Positions 46,693 to 56,604 of a DNA stretch of 64,000 nt are shown here, one piece after another; the stretch's first letter is position 1; each line of letters opens with the position of its first letter. The notes beneath the pieces were generated by a model that worked only from the letters and a program-made list of their open reading frames with translations, was not told the DNA's origin and searched no databases. The DNA lies in NCBI GenBank assembly GCA_964459305.1, contig CAYWNA010000036.1, positions 5,677-69,676 of the forward strand, given 5' to 3'. The DNA comes from CAYWNA01 sp964459305. Lineage in GTDB: Bacteria; Planctomycetota; Planctomycetia; Pirellulales; Pirellulaceae. A program made the translations under genes and the position numbers.

Positions 46693-49581
46693 CTATCGCA
46701 GCATCGATCGAAAACAGTATTGGCCGGACTCGACCAGATATACCGAGCGGCCTGATTCGGTCCTCAACAGCTTGACGCCTGCTGACTGCTCGGCGGGCTT
46801 TCCGCTCTCGGTGACGCCGGACGGGTCGTTTGTGGGCACATACACGGTTGCTGTCGTATTGGCCGGGACGGTGACTTCAAGCGAAAGACGGCCGCTGTCG
46901 ACCTGCCAGCGGGTTCCAATCTTGCCGCGGATCGACCGATACTCGGCGCGCGCAAACGTCATGTCGCCCACAACGGCCGGCTTGACGAAAAAGTGTTTGA
47001 AGCCGGGAGCGTTTTCATCCACGCGGATGCCGCCCAGTCCCTGGATGAACCACGCTCCGATTGAAAGGAACGAGCTATGGATTTGGGCATCGTCGCCATG
47101 CCACTGTTCCCAGATGGTTGTGGCGCCTTTATCCATCATGTAGCCCCAGCCCGGAAACGTCCGCTGATTCGCCATCTCGAAGATCAGGTCGCTCCGATTC
47201 TGTGCCGTGAGGTATTTGAGCAGGAAGTACGTGCCCAGGATGCCGCTGTTGAGGTGTCCGTCTTGGGTAACCTGGATCGCCCGTTCCAGGTTGGCTTCTA
47301 CGGCTGCTTGGCCCCTTTTCGGCACGACGCCTGTCAGCAGCGGGAAGGCCAGATAGGGTTGTTCGCCGTTGACGTAGGTGCTGCTATTCGGGTTGAAGAA
47401 CTGCCGATGAACGGTCGACTTGAGGGTCTCGGCTCTCTCACCGTATGCCAACGCATCCTCGTCCTTGCCAAGAACGGCGGCGATTCGGGACGCCAACTGA
47501 AGGCTGTAGATGTAGTAGCAATTGTTGAAGAAGTAGGTGGATCGATCGTCAACCCTTTCATCGGGCAACATACCGCGTCCCGGCGGGTTCCAGTCGCCTA
47601 GAAAACTCCAGTCCATCGACTGCTGATTGGCGCAGAGGTACGGCGCGAGCAAGCCGTTCTTCTCCTTCGCCGCCAAAAATGCGAGCCACTTCTGGATCGC
47701 CGGGTAAGATGCTTCGAGGACCCGCAGGTCATCGTAGTGTAGATAAAGCTGCCATGGCAGCGTGATGCAAATGCCGCCCCAGGCGGGACCTCCACCCTCG
47801 CCTTGGCGAGGAGAGGGGGCCGTGTTCGGCATTTCCCCTGTCCGCGGATTCTGCCCATCCCGCCAATCAACCATCCAATTGGTCAAGAGGGCACCCTGGC
47901 CGAAGTTGCACAACGCCGTTTCCAGGCTTGCCTGCCCATCCCCGTACCCGAATCGCTCGCGGTGCGGGCAGTCGGATACGTAACCGCCCAGGCTCAAACA
48001 ACGGTACGTCCATATCACGGCTTCGTAGATTTGGTTCAAGAGTTCGTCGGAGCATTCGAACTCAGCCACGCCGGGGTAATCCGTCTGGATCAGATACGCC
48101 CGGGCATCCTCCAGGTTCGGCCGACGCTTCAGCCCCGTGACTTTGACCCAGCGAAATCCGTGATAGTTGAATCGCGAGCAGAAGGTCTCTCGCTGCCGTC
48201 CGCCAACAGTGTATTCATCGCGTTGATTGTAGGTGACCAGCCGCGGGTCCGACGCGCGCTGCTCTGCCAGCTTCTCCGAGTCTGACGCCGCCTTCTCGAT
48301 CATGGTCGGTTGGCTGGATTCGGGCACTCGCCGATCGACATATTCGAGCCTGATCTTGCTCCCGGCGATGTCGCTTCCATCCAGCGTCAAGGAAAACCAG
48401 CCCGCCAGGTGCCGCCCCACGTCGATCAAATAGGCACCGTCCGGCAGTTGTTCGACACTTACGGGCCTCAACGTCTGCTGAATTCGGTTTGGCGGAGCAA
48501 TTTGCGCCGTCAGAGCGGCCGGGTGAGGCCGGAAGACCTTGGCCGGCTCCCAGCCCGCGTCATCCAGTTCCGCCGTATTCCAGCCGTTCAGATCGCGCGA
48601 CGCGTCATAGTGTTCGCCGCCGTGATTACCCCAATAAGATCCTCCTAACGGTGTGATCGGGCTGGGCCGAACTTTCCACGAGGCATCGCTGGCAACACAC
48701 ATCGTCCGGCCATCCGCCAGGGGCACCTCGACCTGAGCTCTCACCAGCGGTCCGTCGTGGACGACGCCGGGCAGGCTCTTCGTATACCAACCGCGCCCCA
48801 GCCACAGCGCCAGACAGTTTGTGCCCTCGACAAGATAGTCCTTCACATCATGGGTCACGTACAGAGCACGCTTGGAATAGTCGCTCACTGCAGGGCTTAG
48901 TACGTGATCATCTACCCTCCGGCCGTTGATGTACAATTCGTAATACCCGCAAACAGCCACGTATGCCACGGCCGCCTTCGGTTCGGCACTGAGCACGAAT
49001 CGCTTGCGAATCCAAGGCAACGGCGGGGCGTCACCTTTCTGCCAGTTACCGTGCCAATCGGCGCCCGTCCATTCGGCTTGCCAGTCTGACTCTGCCGGCA
49101 ACCCCATCGACCACATCGCCGGCTCGCTCCACGTCGATACCCGGTCGCGCTCGTCCCACACCCTCACCTTCCAATAGCATCGTGTCCGCGATTTCAGCGG
49201 CTTCCCCTGATAGGCCACGTGGACAGTCCGATCGGACTGGACCTTGCCGCTGTTCCAAAGATCGCCTTCCTGCTGCCGGAGCCTCTCGATACTTCTGGCA
49301 ACGATGACTTCGTAGGCGGTCTGACGCCTTCCTCGCACGCTGGGCTCCGCGGCAACGACCTCCCACGTCAGTCGCGGTTGTGTCACCTCGATCCCCAAGG
49401 GATCACGACGGTACTCACAACGCAACCGAGCGACACGCAGCCCGCCCGCGGCCTGCTCGCCCTGGCTGTTTTGGATGGCCGCCCGCGCCGGATTTTCGAG
49501 CGGATTCCACATGAACGCCATCGGCAGGCTTATCAAGCTCCCGAATAGGCCAAACTTGACGATCATCGCGTAACGAGGCAT
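46693..49581 (-). CDS. GH78 alpha-L-rhamnosidase
   Basis: A 962-residue exported enzyme hydrolysing terminal alpha-L-rhamnosyl bonds. GAGGAG lies six bases before the ATG; signal peptide within the first 36 residues. Domains: Bac_rhamnosid N (VARLRCEYRRDPLGIEVTQP, 50-69), lectin-like domain (VAVCGYYELYING, 208-220), (alpha/alpha)6 barrel and C-terminal beta-sandwich (YRSIRGKIGTRW). The catalytic signature is complete: DCPHRERFGYGD (537-548: Asp537, Glu542, Asp548) and GATTIWEQW with Glu825. The ordering and spacing agree with characterised GH78 enzymes. The stretch PSPRQGEGGG near 590 is encoded by a small palindrome and could be a short inserted repeat. The clearest indication that rhamnose is in the target glycan. 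Confidence 0.92.
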   Translation of the reverse strand: MPRYAMIVKFGLFGSLISLPMAFMWNPLENPARAAIQNSQGEQAAGGLRVARLRCEYRRDPLGIEVTQPRLTWEVVAAEPSVRGRRQTAYEVIVARSIERLRQQEGDLWNSGKVQSDRTVHVAYQGKPLKSRTRCYWKVRVWDERDRVSTWSEPAMWSMGLPAESDWQAEWTGADWHGNWQKGDAPPLPWIRKRFVLSAEPKAAVAYVAVCGYYELYINGRRVDDHVLSPAVSDYSKRALYVTHDVKDYLVEGTNCLALWLGRGWYTKSLPGVVHDGPLVRAQVEVPLADGRTMCVASDASWKVRPSPITPLGGSYWGNHGGEHYDASRDLNGWNTAELDDAGWEPAKVFRPHPAALTAQIAPPNRIQQTLRPVSVEQLPDGAYLIDVGRHLAGWFSLTLDGSDIAGSKIRLEYVDRRVPESSQPTMIEKAASDSEKLAEQRASDPRLVTYNQRDEYTVGGRQRETFCSRFNYHGFRWVKVTGLKRRPNLEDARAYLIQTDYPGVAEFECSDELLNQIYEAVIWTYRCLSLGGYVSDCPHRERFGYGDGQASLETALCNFGQGALLTNWMVDWRDGQNPRTGEMPNTAPSPRQGEGGGPAWGGICITLPWQLYLHYDDLRVLEASYPAIQKWLAFLAAKEKNGLLAPYLCANQQSMDWSFLGDWNPPGRGMLPDERVDDRSTYFFNNCYYIYSLQLASRIAAVLGKDEDALAYGERAETLKSTVHRQFFNPNSSTYVNGEQPYLAFPLLTGVVPKRGQAAVEANLERAIQVTQDGHLNSGILGTYFLLKYLTAQNRSDLIFEMANQRTFPGWGYMMDKGATTIWEQWHGDDAQIHSSFLSIGAWFIQGLGGIRVDENAPGFKHFFVKPAVVGDMTFARAEYRSIRGKIGTRWQVDSGRLSLEVTVPANTTATVYVPTNDPSGVTESGKPAEQSAGVKLLRTESGRSVYLVESGQYCFRSMLR
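47796..47811. repeat. Small palindrome within the GH78 gene
   Basis: CCTCGCC-TT-GGCGAGG, perfect 7-base arms, followed by GAGAGGG, encoding part of PSPRQGEGGG in a surface-type loop. It resembles REP cores found in many genomes. Confidence 0.45.
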
Positions 49582-49648
49582 GGTAGTCTCCTCGGAGAAT
49601 AGGGGCGGATATGCTGGCCAGGCGACCGCACGGTTCGCAAACGCATGC

Positions 49649-51907
49649 CTAGCCGCTCGGCTCGGAAACCAGCTTCAGCCCCTCAAGAGGCAGATGGATA
49701 TAGACCGGCGGACGGTCCAGCTCCAACTGAATGTGACCATCGGGCGAAACCGCCTTCTCATCGACATTCCCGAACAGGTCGACCACACGGACGCTCTCCG
49801 CCTGGGGCGAAATGCTTACACGCCGGGGCGACTGCGGGACTGCCTTTATCGGCCCCTTGCACCATGCAGGAACCCTGCTCTTGTTCTTCTGCCATGCGAC
49901 GACAATCGCATCGTCGCCCTTCGCAAACACGTGACCGGCACAATCGTCCGGCAAATCGCGCAGCCGCCCAACGTAGTGAGACTTGTACAACTGCCGCGTC
50001 ATAACCCCATAGGCAACGAACCCAGGGTAGACGGAGCGGTCATCGTGAATGAGGCTTGTACCCGTATCCCACACGTCATGTGCGCCATCGGGAAGGTAGT
50101 GATACCCGTTGTGAACAATCATGACCCGCACACCCTCGGAGATGCCCAGGACAAATCCCTTCACCATGCGCCATGCCTGGTTGAGTTCCGTGCAGCCGGG
50201 CAGATAGGCATTGAACCCAAACTCCGTGGCCCATATCGGCTTCTCGCCGCCATGCGCCCTCATCGTGGCCTTGAGTTCACGCAGCCTGCCCACGAAATCC
50301 ATGACCTCCATGTCGCCTGCCTGTGTGTTGAAGTGGATATCCACTTCATCGACCGTGTTGTATCCGCCTGCCTTGAAGAACCGCTCCACATGCCCCACAT
50401 TCCACGAACCAGCCGTGGGGCCCAGGACAATGCAGTCCGGGTCAAGCTGTTTGCATTTCTCATAAAAGTGCCGATGCACCTTGACCAACTCATCCATACC
50501 CGCAAGCCAACACCATTCGTAGTTCGTTTCATTCAACGCACCCCACGCGGTTGGATAGCCCTCATGAACCTCGACATTGCGCTCAATAAGGGCATCCATA
50601 TCCGACAGCTTCTTCGGCGGGTATGCCAGGAAGTTTGCCGCATCGGGATTGGAGCTGAGATGCTTCGGCGTGCCCCTGATGATGCACGAGGCGTAATAGT
50701 GGATATTCTGAGGGCGGAATCGGCCTACTTCAATCTGAGCAAACTCAGGGGTGTACTGCTCCCAGCGATCGTTCTGCCACTTCCAGTGATTCCAGGTCAG
50801 CGAACCTGATGTCCATTTGACGCCGATGTCACGGAACGTCATATCGCCTTCTACGGGCTTTCCCGCAACCAGCCATAAACCGAATGGTGAATGGACATCG
50901 GCCTTGTAGTAGTTGGACTGCTCCTTCGTCAGAACGCCATAGCCGGTCGCGTCCGCGATGTACTCTCTGCCGTCTTTCCGAATCAGAAGCTGAATATCGA
51001 AATGGCCCACTCCGCCGCGCTGGAGAGTGTAGGCGAATTCACCGTCTGCGTTCTTTACAGGGACAAAACGGTCATCCGCAACAAGGATTGCCCAGCCGTC
51101 ATGGATCCGATAAGCAGCCTGCATGGTTTCAGGATCGAAGTCCTTGAACTTGAACTCGATCTCGGCGTCACGCCCATGGAAATAAGAGACACCGCCGATC
51201 TCGCCCTTTACGTCGATCTCACCTTTGCACGGTGCGGGCTCCGGCCAAGCGCCAACGTCCTCGATGCGAACCTCATCGATCCAGGCGACCCCGTTCTTCC
51301 CAGCCGCCTCACGCGCGACGGCGCCAAGCCAGCCATATTCCTGGTCAAGACGCTGTGTGTCGGACCGGGGACCGGCGACGCTGTTGGGTTTCAAACCGAG
51401 CTCAACATAGTATTGCGCTTTGTCCCTATCCACAGCCTCTGGCAACCGCGCAAGCGTCGTATAGAGCTCCCGCCAGTCCCATGAACCACCCGCGGCGAGA
51501 AGCACCCCTTTCCGCGTGTCAAGGGGGTCGACGAAACCGGGCTGGCCGATCTCTTTGTACCACTGTCCGATCACCTTCGCCGGTTTGCCGGGTTCGCGAA
51601 CGAACAGCATAACATACAGAGCATTGTCCTTAAGCTGCCATGTCCGAATCCGTGCCGAGACGCGGTACTTCCGACCATGCACCGGCGGCTGGATTTCCGT
51701 CCGCAAGGAAACGCCCTGTTTCCCACCAACCAGCTTCAGCACCTTCCTGCCCTGGCCGTCTTGCGTATCAAACAACGCCTGCTGGGGATGGTCCGTATCC
51801 CAGAGCCCGGACTCAAAACGCCCGTTCGGTACGAAGTTCTCTGCACAGACCGTTCCGGCAATGCCTGCACAGAACAGAAGCGTGCACGTCAGAGAATATG
51901 TCCGCAT
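49649..51907 (-). CDS. Secreted clan-A glycoside hydrolase with N-terminal CBM-like domains
   Basis: A 752-residue exported protein. AAGGAG lies five bases before the ATG, and the ATG is two bases after the stop of the GH106 gene, so the two are co-translated. Signal peptide (TCTLLFCAGIAGTVCA), a carbohydrate-binding jelly-roll (NFVPNGRFESGLWDTD ... AWIDEVRIEDVG, 24-218), a second beta domain, then a barrel from about 390. Glu460 in ALNETNYEW and Glu562 in PIWATEFGF occupy the acid/base and nucleophile positions of clan GH-A, like GH39, GH5 or GH30 relatives. Exact family and sugar are open. Confidence 0.75.
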   Translation of the reverse strand: MRTYSLTCTLLFCAGIAGTVCAENFVPNGRFESGLWDTDHPQQALFDTQDGQGRKVLKLVGGKQGVSLRTEIQPPVHGRKYRVSARIRTWQLKDNALYVMLFVREPGKPAKVIGQWYKEIGQPGFVDPLDTRKGVLLAAGGSWDWRELYTTLARLPEAVDRDKAQYYVELGLKPNSVAGPRSDTQRLDQEYGWLGAVAREAAGKNGVAWIDEVRIEDVGAWPEPAPCKGEIDVKGEIGGVSYFHGRDAEIEFKFKDFDPETMQAAYRIHDGWAILVADDRFVPVKNADGEFAYTLQRGGVGHFDIQLLIRKDGREYIADATGYGVLTKEQSNYYKADVHSPFGLWLVAGKPVEGDMTFRDIGVKWTSGSLTWNHWKWQNDRWEQYTPEFAQIEVGRFRPQNIHYYASCIIRGTPKHLSSNPDAANFLAYPPKKLSDMDALIERNVEVHEGYPTAWGALNETNYEWCWLAGMDELVKVHRHFYEKCKQLDPDCIVLGPTAGSWNVGHVERFFKAGGYNTVDEVDIHFNTQAGDMEVMDFVGRLRELKATMRAHGGEKPIWATEFGFNAYLPGCTELNQAWRMVKGFVLGISEGVRVMIVHNGYHYLPDGAHDVWDTGTSLIHDDRSVYPGFVAYGVMTRQLYKSHYVGRLRDLPDDCAGHVFAKGDDAIVVAWQKNKSRVPAWCKGPIKAVPQSPRRVSISPQAESVRVVDLFGNVDEKAVSPDGHIQLELDRPPVYIHLPLEGLKLVSEPSG

Positions 51908-51909
51908 AA

Positions 51910-54900
51910 TCACTCCTTACTTTCCAGTTGCTCGGCAGCTTGCAGCGTAACGGGACCGAGCAGGCCGGACGGCAATAACGAGTGTTTGCCTTGATAGTAC
52001 GTGCCACGGTTGGTCTTCGTGCGACGTTGTTCCGGCGGCAACGGGCCATCGCCAATCAGCCGGTTGGGCCAGAGATTTACTACCCCGATCTCCAGTTCGT
52101 TGCCGACCGGCTTGATTATATCGGTAACTTCTATCCGCCAGGGCGCCGTCCATACCACACCAAGTGTTTTCCCGTTGAGCCGGACTTCGGCGAGGTCATG
52201 GACCGTGCCGAGTTCCAGGTAGAGCTTGCCAGCGGATGGCGTCATCACGCCCGGTGCATCGAAGGTCTTTCGATACACCGCTTTGCCGGAATAGAATTTG
52301 ATGCCGTCCTCGGAACGCTGGGTCCAGTCCACAAGTTTGTCGAATGTAAACGTCGGACCCTTTTCGCCTTCCTCGCCGGTTGGTTTGGGATAGAGCCACT
52401 TCGGATCGAAGGCAACGCTCCAACTGCCGGTAAGTTCCTGAATCGGTTGGAGTGAAGCAACATTTTTCTTTTTCTGCGTGGTGGTCTTGGTGGTTGTTTC
52501 GCGAAACACGACAAACTGCGATTCATAGGGGGCAAACTCCAGGGGCAGCGTCGTTCTGCCGTCCGCTTGAGCGAATGCGGCAGCATCACGCATCTCGCCT
52601 GTGACCGGATTCCACACTTCCGGCTGCTTTCCGGTAACACGGAAACTGCAGTCTGCCGTTTCGGTGCGACCGTTGCGATTGAAGATGAAATAGATGTGGC
52701 TACCATTCGCGTTCCGGTGAATCCAATCCAGGAAAGCGCCTGGTCGTTGGGCTGTGTATTCGAAATCCGGTCTCACACCATCAGCCAGCAATACATCGCG
52801 AATAGTCTTGCCGCAAACCACGCGCCCCTTCCCATACGCGTGCTCCGTAACCTTTTCGCCATTGCAATCACCCCAGACTTCTGATGCGATTTGTCGCACC
52901 TGTTCGTCGCAGTGAGGATAGTCTTTCAGACCGGGGGCTGTCTGGGGTTTCGGCCCCGCCAGCGTCATTCCCGCCGCTACCAGTTCCTTGAGTTTTTCCG
53001 CCACCTCCACCGGCATTGTTTTTCGCTGTGGAAGAACTAGCAGACGGTAGCTCATCCCGTCAGGCAGCACGATCCGTCCGTCCTTGATGCTGAGGCGGGT
53101 AAGAAGGACTTCCGTGTTGCATACATCGTAATCGTATCCGGCCCCCAAAGACGGGTCCACGTGCTTGTGTAATGCAAAATTCGGACAGCCGTCGCCGTTG
53201 TAGAACAGCACATCGCCGACGAACAATCCTTGCTGGAGCATGAAACCGCAGCGCGCCATGTAATCCGCAAAGGGGCGAACGTGGTTTCTCCATGTGATTT
53301 TGCGATTCAAATTCAAGTAACTCGGCGAATACCCCGGCATTGCCTCGCCATCACGAAATGCATGGAAGAACAGTAATAGACGATTGAATCCCTCGCAGAA
53401 AGCAGTGTCAGCCGTATACTTGAGCGATCCGGGTGAATCCAATAATCCATGTGAGGTGTATGTCTCGGCCTGGACGATTTTCTTCCCATAGATATGGGCC
53501 GCACTGGCAGCCTGCTTACCGTTTTGACTCTGCCCATTTTCGATGAATAGGCCGCTCCCGTATCTGTCGATCCCGATTTCTCCGTATGGAAAGTCGCAAC
53601 GACCGAGATTCTTGAGCGCATCCATGACCATCATGTCAGGAGTGCATGGGCCGCCCGCTTCGCTATGGTGCATCAGGCCTTTGGATCGGACCAGCTCGCC
53701 CAGACGACCGTAGTAATTGTCGGCAACGCAATCGCCAATGGTCATTCGATAGTCATGGAGGAAACGATCCGTCACTTCCGTACTGCCGATGGTGTGATGC
53801 GCGAGTGCCGGAAGGTACGGCAGGAGATCATATCCGCGATACCGTTTGAATAGGGTGGGGAATTCAGCGGTCCAGTTCGGCAGTCCTCCAAACCACTCCC
53901 AACTGTCAATACCCGCCGATTGAAAGACCTTTCCCGCCAACGCTCCCGCATCCTCGACAAGTGGAGTGCCAACGTGACGGAAGTGAATATCCATGGCTCC
54001 GGCGTCCAAAAGGTCGGCTTCCAAGCCCCTTCCTCCGTCAGGATTACCCAGACATACCTGTGACGGAAGCAGAGTGTAGCCTGTCCGAAGAACGGTCCAT
54101 TGCCCTTCTGGAACCTGCCAGTCGAGGATGCCGTTGGCGTCTAGGCGATTGGTGAGATCAAGGATTTCTTTGAGTTCGAGCGGAGCACGATAATGATCCG
54201 ATGGCAAGGGATGCAACAGTGCCTCCACGGTTTCCTTGATGGGAACCAGGTATCCCGGCCTGACGCGAAAGCTGGTGCGGGCAGACTTGATGTCCCACCA
54301 GAAAGGCGAACGCAACGCTGGGACACTATCAGGCTGGAACTCCACCACGCCGACTGTTTTTGATTGAGGATCGTAGGTTGAGGTTATGTATAGCCGCAGA
54401 TACCTGACGGGTTTGCCGGTTAAGTCGACCTCGGCAGGACGACCTTGGTCCATCGTGAAATCCTTGACCGTCGTAAAAGCTGTTCCGTCATTCGATACCT
54501 GAAGTTCAACCTCGCGCGGGCCGTTCTGCGAATGCGGAACGATTCTTACTCGCTTGATCGTTGTCGGTTGCTTGAGATCGAGCAATAGCCATTCCGGATG
54601 ATCCGGAGTCAGTCTTTCTTCGTTTTGTTTTTCGCCGCTCAGCCAAAAGGTGACCGCATCTCCGTCAAAGGCATTCACCGCAGGGCAGCTTAGGTGATGC
54701 GGAGCGATTGGAATCGAACCGATTGGAATCGCGCCGGAACTGCTGGCTCTGATTACAGGAGCGGGACTTGTGGGTTTTATCTGAAAGGCCTGAACGGCCA
54801 CATCGCGATACAACCGGTTATCCGCGGGTGGCAGTGGCAGAGGACCTTTGAAGTGTTGTGGACCGCTGAGAACCAATTCCGAGATCGTGAGGCGTTTGCA

Positions 54901-55419
54901 TCCGTGTTCCGGATCAATCCACGGTCCACCCGCATCCCAACTGCTGCACAGATTGTAGTGGATGCCCAAATCGAGCCGAGCCGCTTCCTTGAGCGCATGG
55001 ATGAACAACGCACGGTATTCGGGGCCCATGTACTTTGGCCCACGTTCCAATGATGGAGCAGAATGAACACCAAAGACTGACGCGCCACTGTAACCTTGGG
55101 CCTTCATTGCTTCGAGATCAGCAGTGATATGTTCCTTATCAACATTATCGTTAACCCAAAACCAGTCAGTCCACATACGCGCCGAATTGGGCGGAGACTG
55201 GAAACCCTGAATCAGGTCTGTCTGCGCTGACTGTGCTATCACTTGCTGGGTGAGAGTTGTATTGCATATCAGCCCCACGAGTACCAGGGCCGCGACCATC
55301 GTCAACTGAACACTCCGAGCGTGTGGATCTTCTGTCGTTGTTCGCTCCGCGAATAAAGCGCTCTCTTCGCGGAACGAAAAGCGACTATCCACGCTCTGCG
55401 GCAAATCTCGTCGGAACAT
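51910..55419 (-). CDS. GH106-type alpha-L-rhamnosidase, with a repeat inserted in its signal region
   Basis: A 1169-residue protein recognised by the GH106 opening (FQSPPNSARMWTDWFWVNDN followed by a TIM-barrel start, ITADLEAMKAQGYSGASVFG), LMHHSEAGGPCTPD in the middle, and the C-terminal lectin-like domain (LYLELGTVHDLAEVRLNGK ... TAPWRIEVTDIIKPVGNELEI). GH106 enzymes release alpha-L-rhamnose from pectin-type chains. Start placed at MFRRD with AAGGG upstream. The signal region MFRRDLPQSV...LTMVAALVLVGL matches that of the gene starting at 18565, but about 28 extra residues, encoded by a palindromic repeat, sit between basic start and hydrophobic core. It follows the UroD-like gene by 48 bases. 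Confidence 0.85.
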   Translation of the reverse strand: MFRRDLPQSVDSRFSFREESALFAERTTTEDPHARSVQLTMVAALVLVGLICNTTLTQQVIAQSAQTDLIQGFQSPPNSARMWTDWFWVNDNVDKEHITADLEAMKAQGYSGASVFGVHSAPSLERGPKYMGPEYRALFIHALKEAARLDLGIHYNLCSSWDAGGPWIDPEHGCKRLTISELVLSGPQHFKGPLPLPPADNRLYRDVAVQAFQIKPTSPAPVIRASSSGAIPIGSIPIAPHHLSCPAVNAFDGDAVTFWLSGEKQNEERLTPDHPEWLLLDLKQPTTIKRVRIVPHSQNGPREVELQVSNDGTAFTTVKDFTMDQGRPAEVDLTGKPVRYLRLYITSTYDPQSKTVGVVEFQPDSVPALRSPFWWDIKSARTSFRVRPGYLVPIKETVEALLHPLPSDHYRAPLELKEILDLTNRLDANGILDWQVPEGQWTVLRTGYTLLPSQVCLGNPDGGRGLEADLLDAGAMDIHFRHVGTPLVEDAGALAGKVFQSAGIDSWEWFGGLPNWTAEFPTLFKRYRGYDLLPYLPALAHHTIGSTEVTDRFLHDYRMTIGDCVADNYYGRLGELVRSKGLMHHSEAGGPCTPDMMVMDALKNLGRCDFPYGEIGIDRYGSGLFIENGQSQNGKQAASAAHIYGKKIVQAETYTSHGLLDSPGSLKYTADTAFCEGFNRLLLFFHAFRDGEAMPGYSPSYLNLNRKITWRNHVRPFADYMARCGFMLQQGLFVGDVLFYNGDGCPNFALHKHVDPSLGAGYDYDVCNTEVLLTRLSIKDGRIVLPDGMSYRLLVLPQRKTMPVEVAEKLKELVAAGMTLAGPKPQTAPGLKDYPHCDEQVRQIASEVWGDCNGEKVTEHAYGKGRVVCGKTIRDVLLADGVRPDFEYTAQRPGAFLDWIHRNANGSHIYFIFNRNGRTETADCSFRVTGKQPEVWNPVTGEMRDAAAFAQADGRTTLPLEFAPYESQFVVFRETTTKTTTQKKKNVASLQPIQELTGSWSVAFDPKWLYPKPTGEEGEKGPTFTFDKLVDWTQRSEDGIKFYSGKAVYRKTFDAPGVMTPSAGKLYLELGTVHDLAEVRLNGKTLGVVWTAPWRIEVTDIIKPVGNELEIGVVNLWPNRLIGDGPLPPEQRRTKTNRGTYYQGKHSLLPSGLLGPVTLQAAEQLESKE
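55323..55392. repeat. REP-like palindrome inserted in frame in the GH106 gene
   Basis: Inner arms TTCGCTCCGCGAA and TTCGCGGAACGAA (12 of 13 match) around a 12-base loop. The outer ends GTGGAT and ATCCAC extend the symmetry to about 70 bases. It has no counterpart in the matching leader at 18565. The core is a repeat I recall from planctomycete genomes. Confidence 0.75.
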
Positions 55420-55467
55420 CTGTTGCATCCCTTTTGGCTGAGGTATTTGTTACTTCAGGCGATGTCC

Positions 55468-56559
55468 TTACTCATAGCGACCGTACTTGTGAAAGGCGTT
55501 GATCATGGCGACAAAGTTCTCGTGTGGGATGTAGTTGACGACGCTGTGAGCGCTGCCGGCGACCCATCTTCCGCCGGGCTTCATCACCTCCATATGCTCG
55601 ATCACGTCTTTTTCGACTTCGGCCGGGGTTCCCGTGGCCAGCGGCCAGGTGATGTCGATGTTGCCGAAGAAGGTGACTCGATGTCCGTAACGTTTCTTGT
55701 AGTCACGGTAATCGATGCCGGAAGGGTCCATCGGCGTCAGCCCATGCACGCCCATGTCCAGGAGCATCTCCATCGCGTCGTCGATCTTCCCGTCGGAGTG
55801 GAACACGATGGGGATATCGGCCTCTCGCGCGGGAGCCATCAGCCGATCGAAATGGGGGCGCCATATTTGTTCGAACAGTTTCGGCTGGACGAACAGGCCG
55901 CTGTTGTAGGCAAAGTCGTCGGCCACAAAGAGAAAATCGAGCCCGGCCTCAACCGCCCTTCTGGCGAGCTCTGCGGCGTAATCTGCGGAACGCGCCATGA
56001 GCTCTTCGAACAGGTCCCGTTCCTCCAGGATCAGGATCATGCAATCGTGCAGGCCGATGACAAATTCGTAAAGCGTCTGGAAAATGCAGGGCGGGCAAAA
56101 GGAAACACCGATCCTGGTACCCTTGGCCGCCTCGACGTATTCGCGGACGTATTGCAGGCACTTCTCCATGTCGTTTTCGTCGGGCCAGACGACGCGGTCC
56201 AGGTCGGCTCGGCTCTTAAAGCTCCGGTCGTTCAAGAGCCGCAAGCTGCCGTCGGGATTGGTGGTCTTGATTGGTGTCCAGAAATCCCCCAGGGCGATCA
56301 CATCCTGGCCGATGATCTCGCACAGTTCGATGTAGTCCTGGGCGTGCATGGGGCGGACACCCTCCGCCGCTTCGCTCCCCTTGGCCGGGTCGCCACCTAC
56401 GCCAAGCGTGTTTCCTGCCTCCCGCCCCAGCAGCCTGGTGACGTGCTGGTCCTCGATCAGGATCTCGAAATGCGGAACGCGGTCCGGGATCTCTCCCCGC
56501 AAAGTGGCCAGCAGACGCTCTTTGTCGGGCTCGCCGATAAACGGTTCGATCTTCGCCAC
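55468..56559 (-). CDS. Uroporphyrinogen decarboxylase-family protein (non-haem type)
   Basis: A 363-residue cytoplasmic TIM-barrel protein of the UroD/MtaA superfamily (KERLLATLRGEIPDRVPHFEIL at the start, DFLFVADDFAYNSGLF, PIVFHSDGKIDD, THREE-layer ending VAGSAHSVVNYIPHENFVAMI). The start chosen is GTG with GGGAG six bases upstream; the frame extends a further 14 codons but without a good site. Where MtaA has HxC and a later Cys, this protein has HSD and SAHS, so the zinc triad is not conserved and the reaction is uncertain. Location among secreted rhamnosidases is typical for planctomycete UroD-like genes and argues against haem synthesis. A methyl-transfer or sugar-related role is speculation. 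Confidence 0.78.
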   Translation of the reverse strand: MAKIEPFIGEPDKERLLATLRGEIPDRVPHFEILIEDQHVTRLLGREAGNTLGVGGDPAKGSEAAEGVRPMHAQDYIELCEIIGQDVIALGDFWTPIKTTNPDGSLRLLNDRSFKSRADLDRVVWPDENDMEKCLQYVREYVEAAKGTRIGVSFCPPCIFQTLYEFVIGLHDCMILILEERDLFEELMARSADYAAELARRAVEAGLDFLFVADDFAYNSGLFVQPKLFEQIWRPHFDRLMAPAREADIPIVFHSDGKIDDAMEMLLDMGVHGLTPMDPSGIDYRDYKKRYGHRVTFFGNIDITWPLATGTPAEVEKDVIEHMEVMKPGGRWVAGSAHSVVNYIPHENFVAMINAFHKYGRYE

Positions 56560-56604
56560 GATCAACTCCCATTGAGGTAAGGATGAATTCCCGAGGAACA
56601 ATGA

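Noticed and set aside
49580..50809. 409-codon plus-strand frame
   Set aside because: Shadow of the clan-A hydrolase gene, whose domains and ribosome site are convincing on the minus strand.
55468..56559. hemE, true uroporphyrinogen decarboxylase
   Set aside because: The protein lacks the hallmark N-terminal substrate motif of HemE and sits among sugar genes, so only the superfamily is called.
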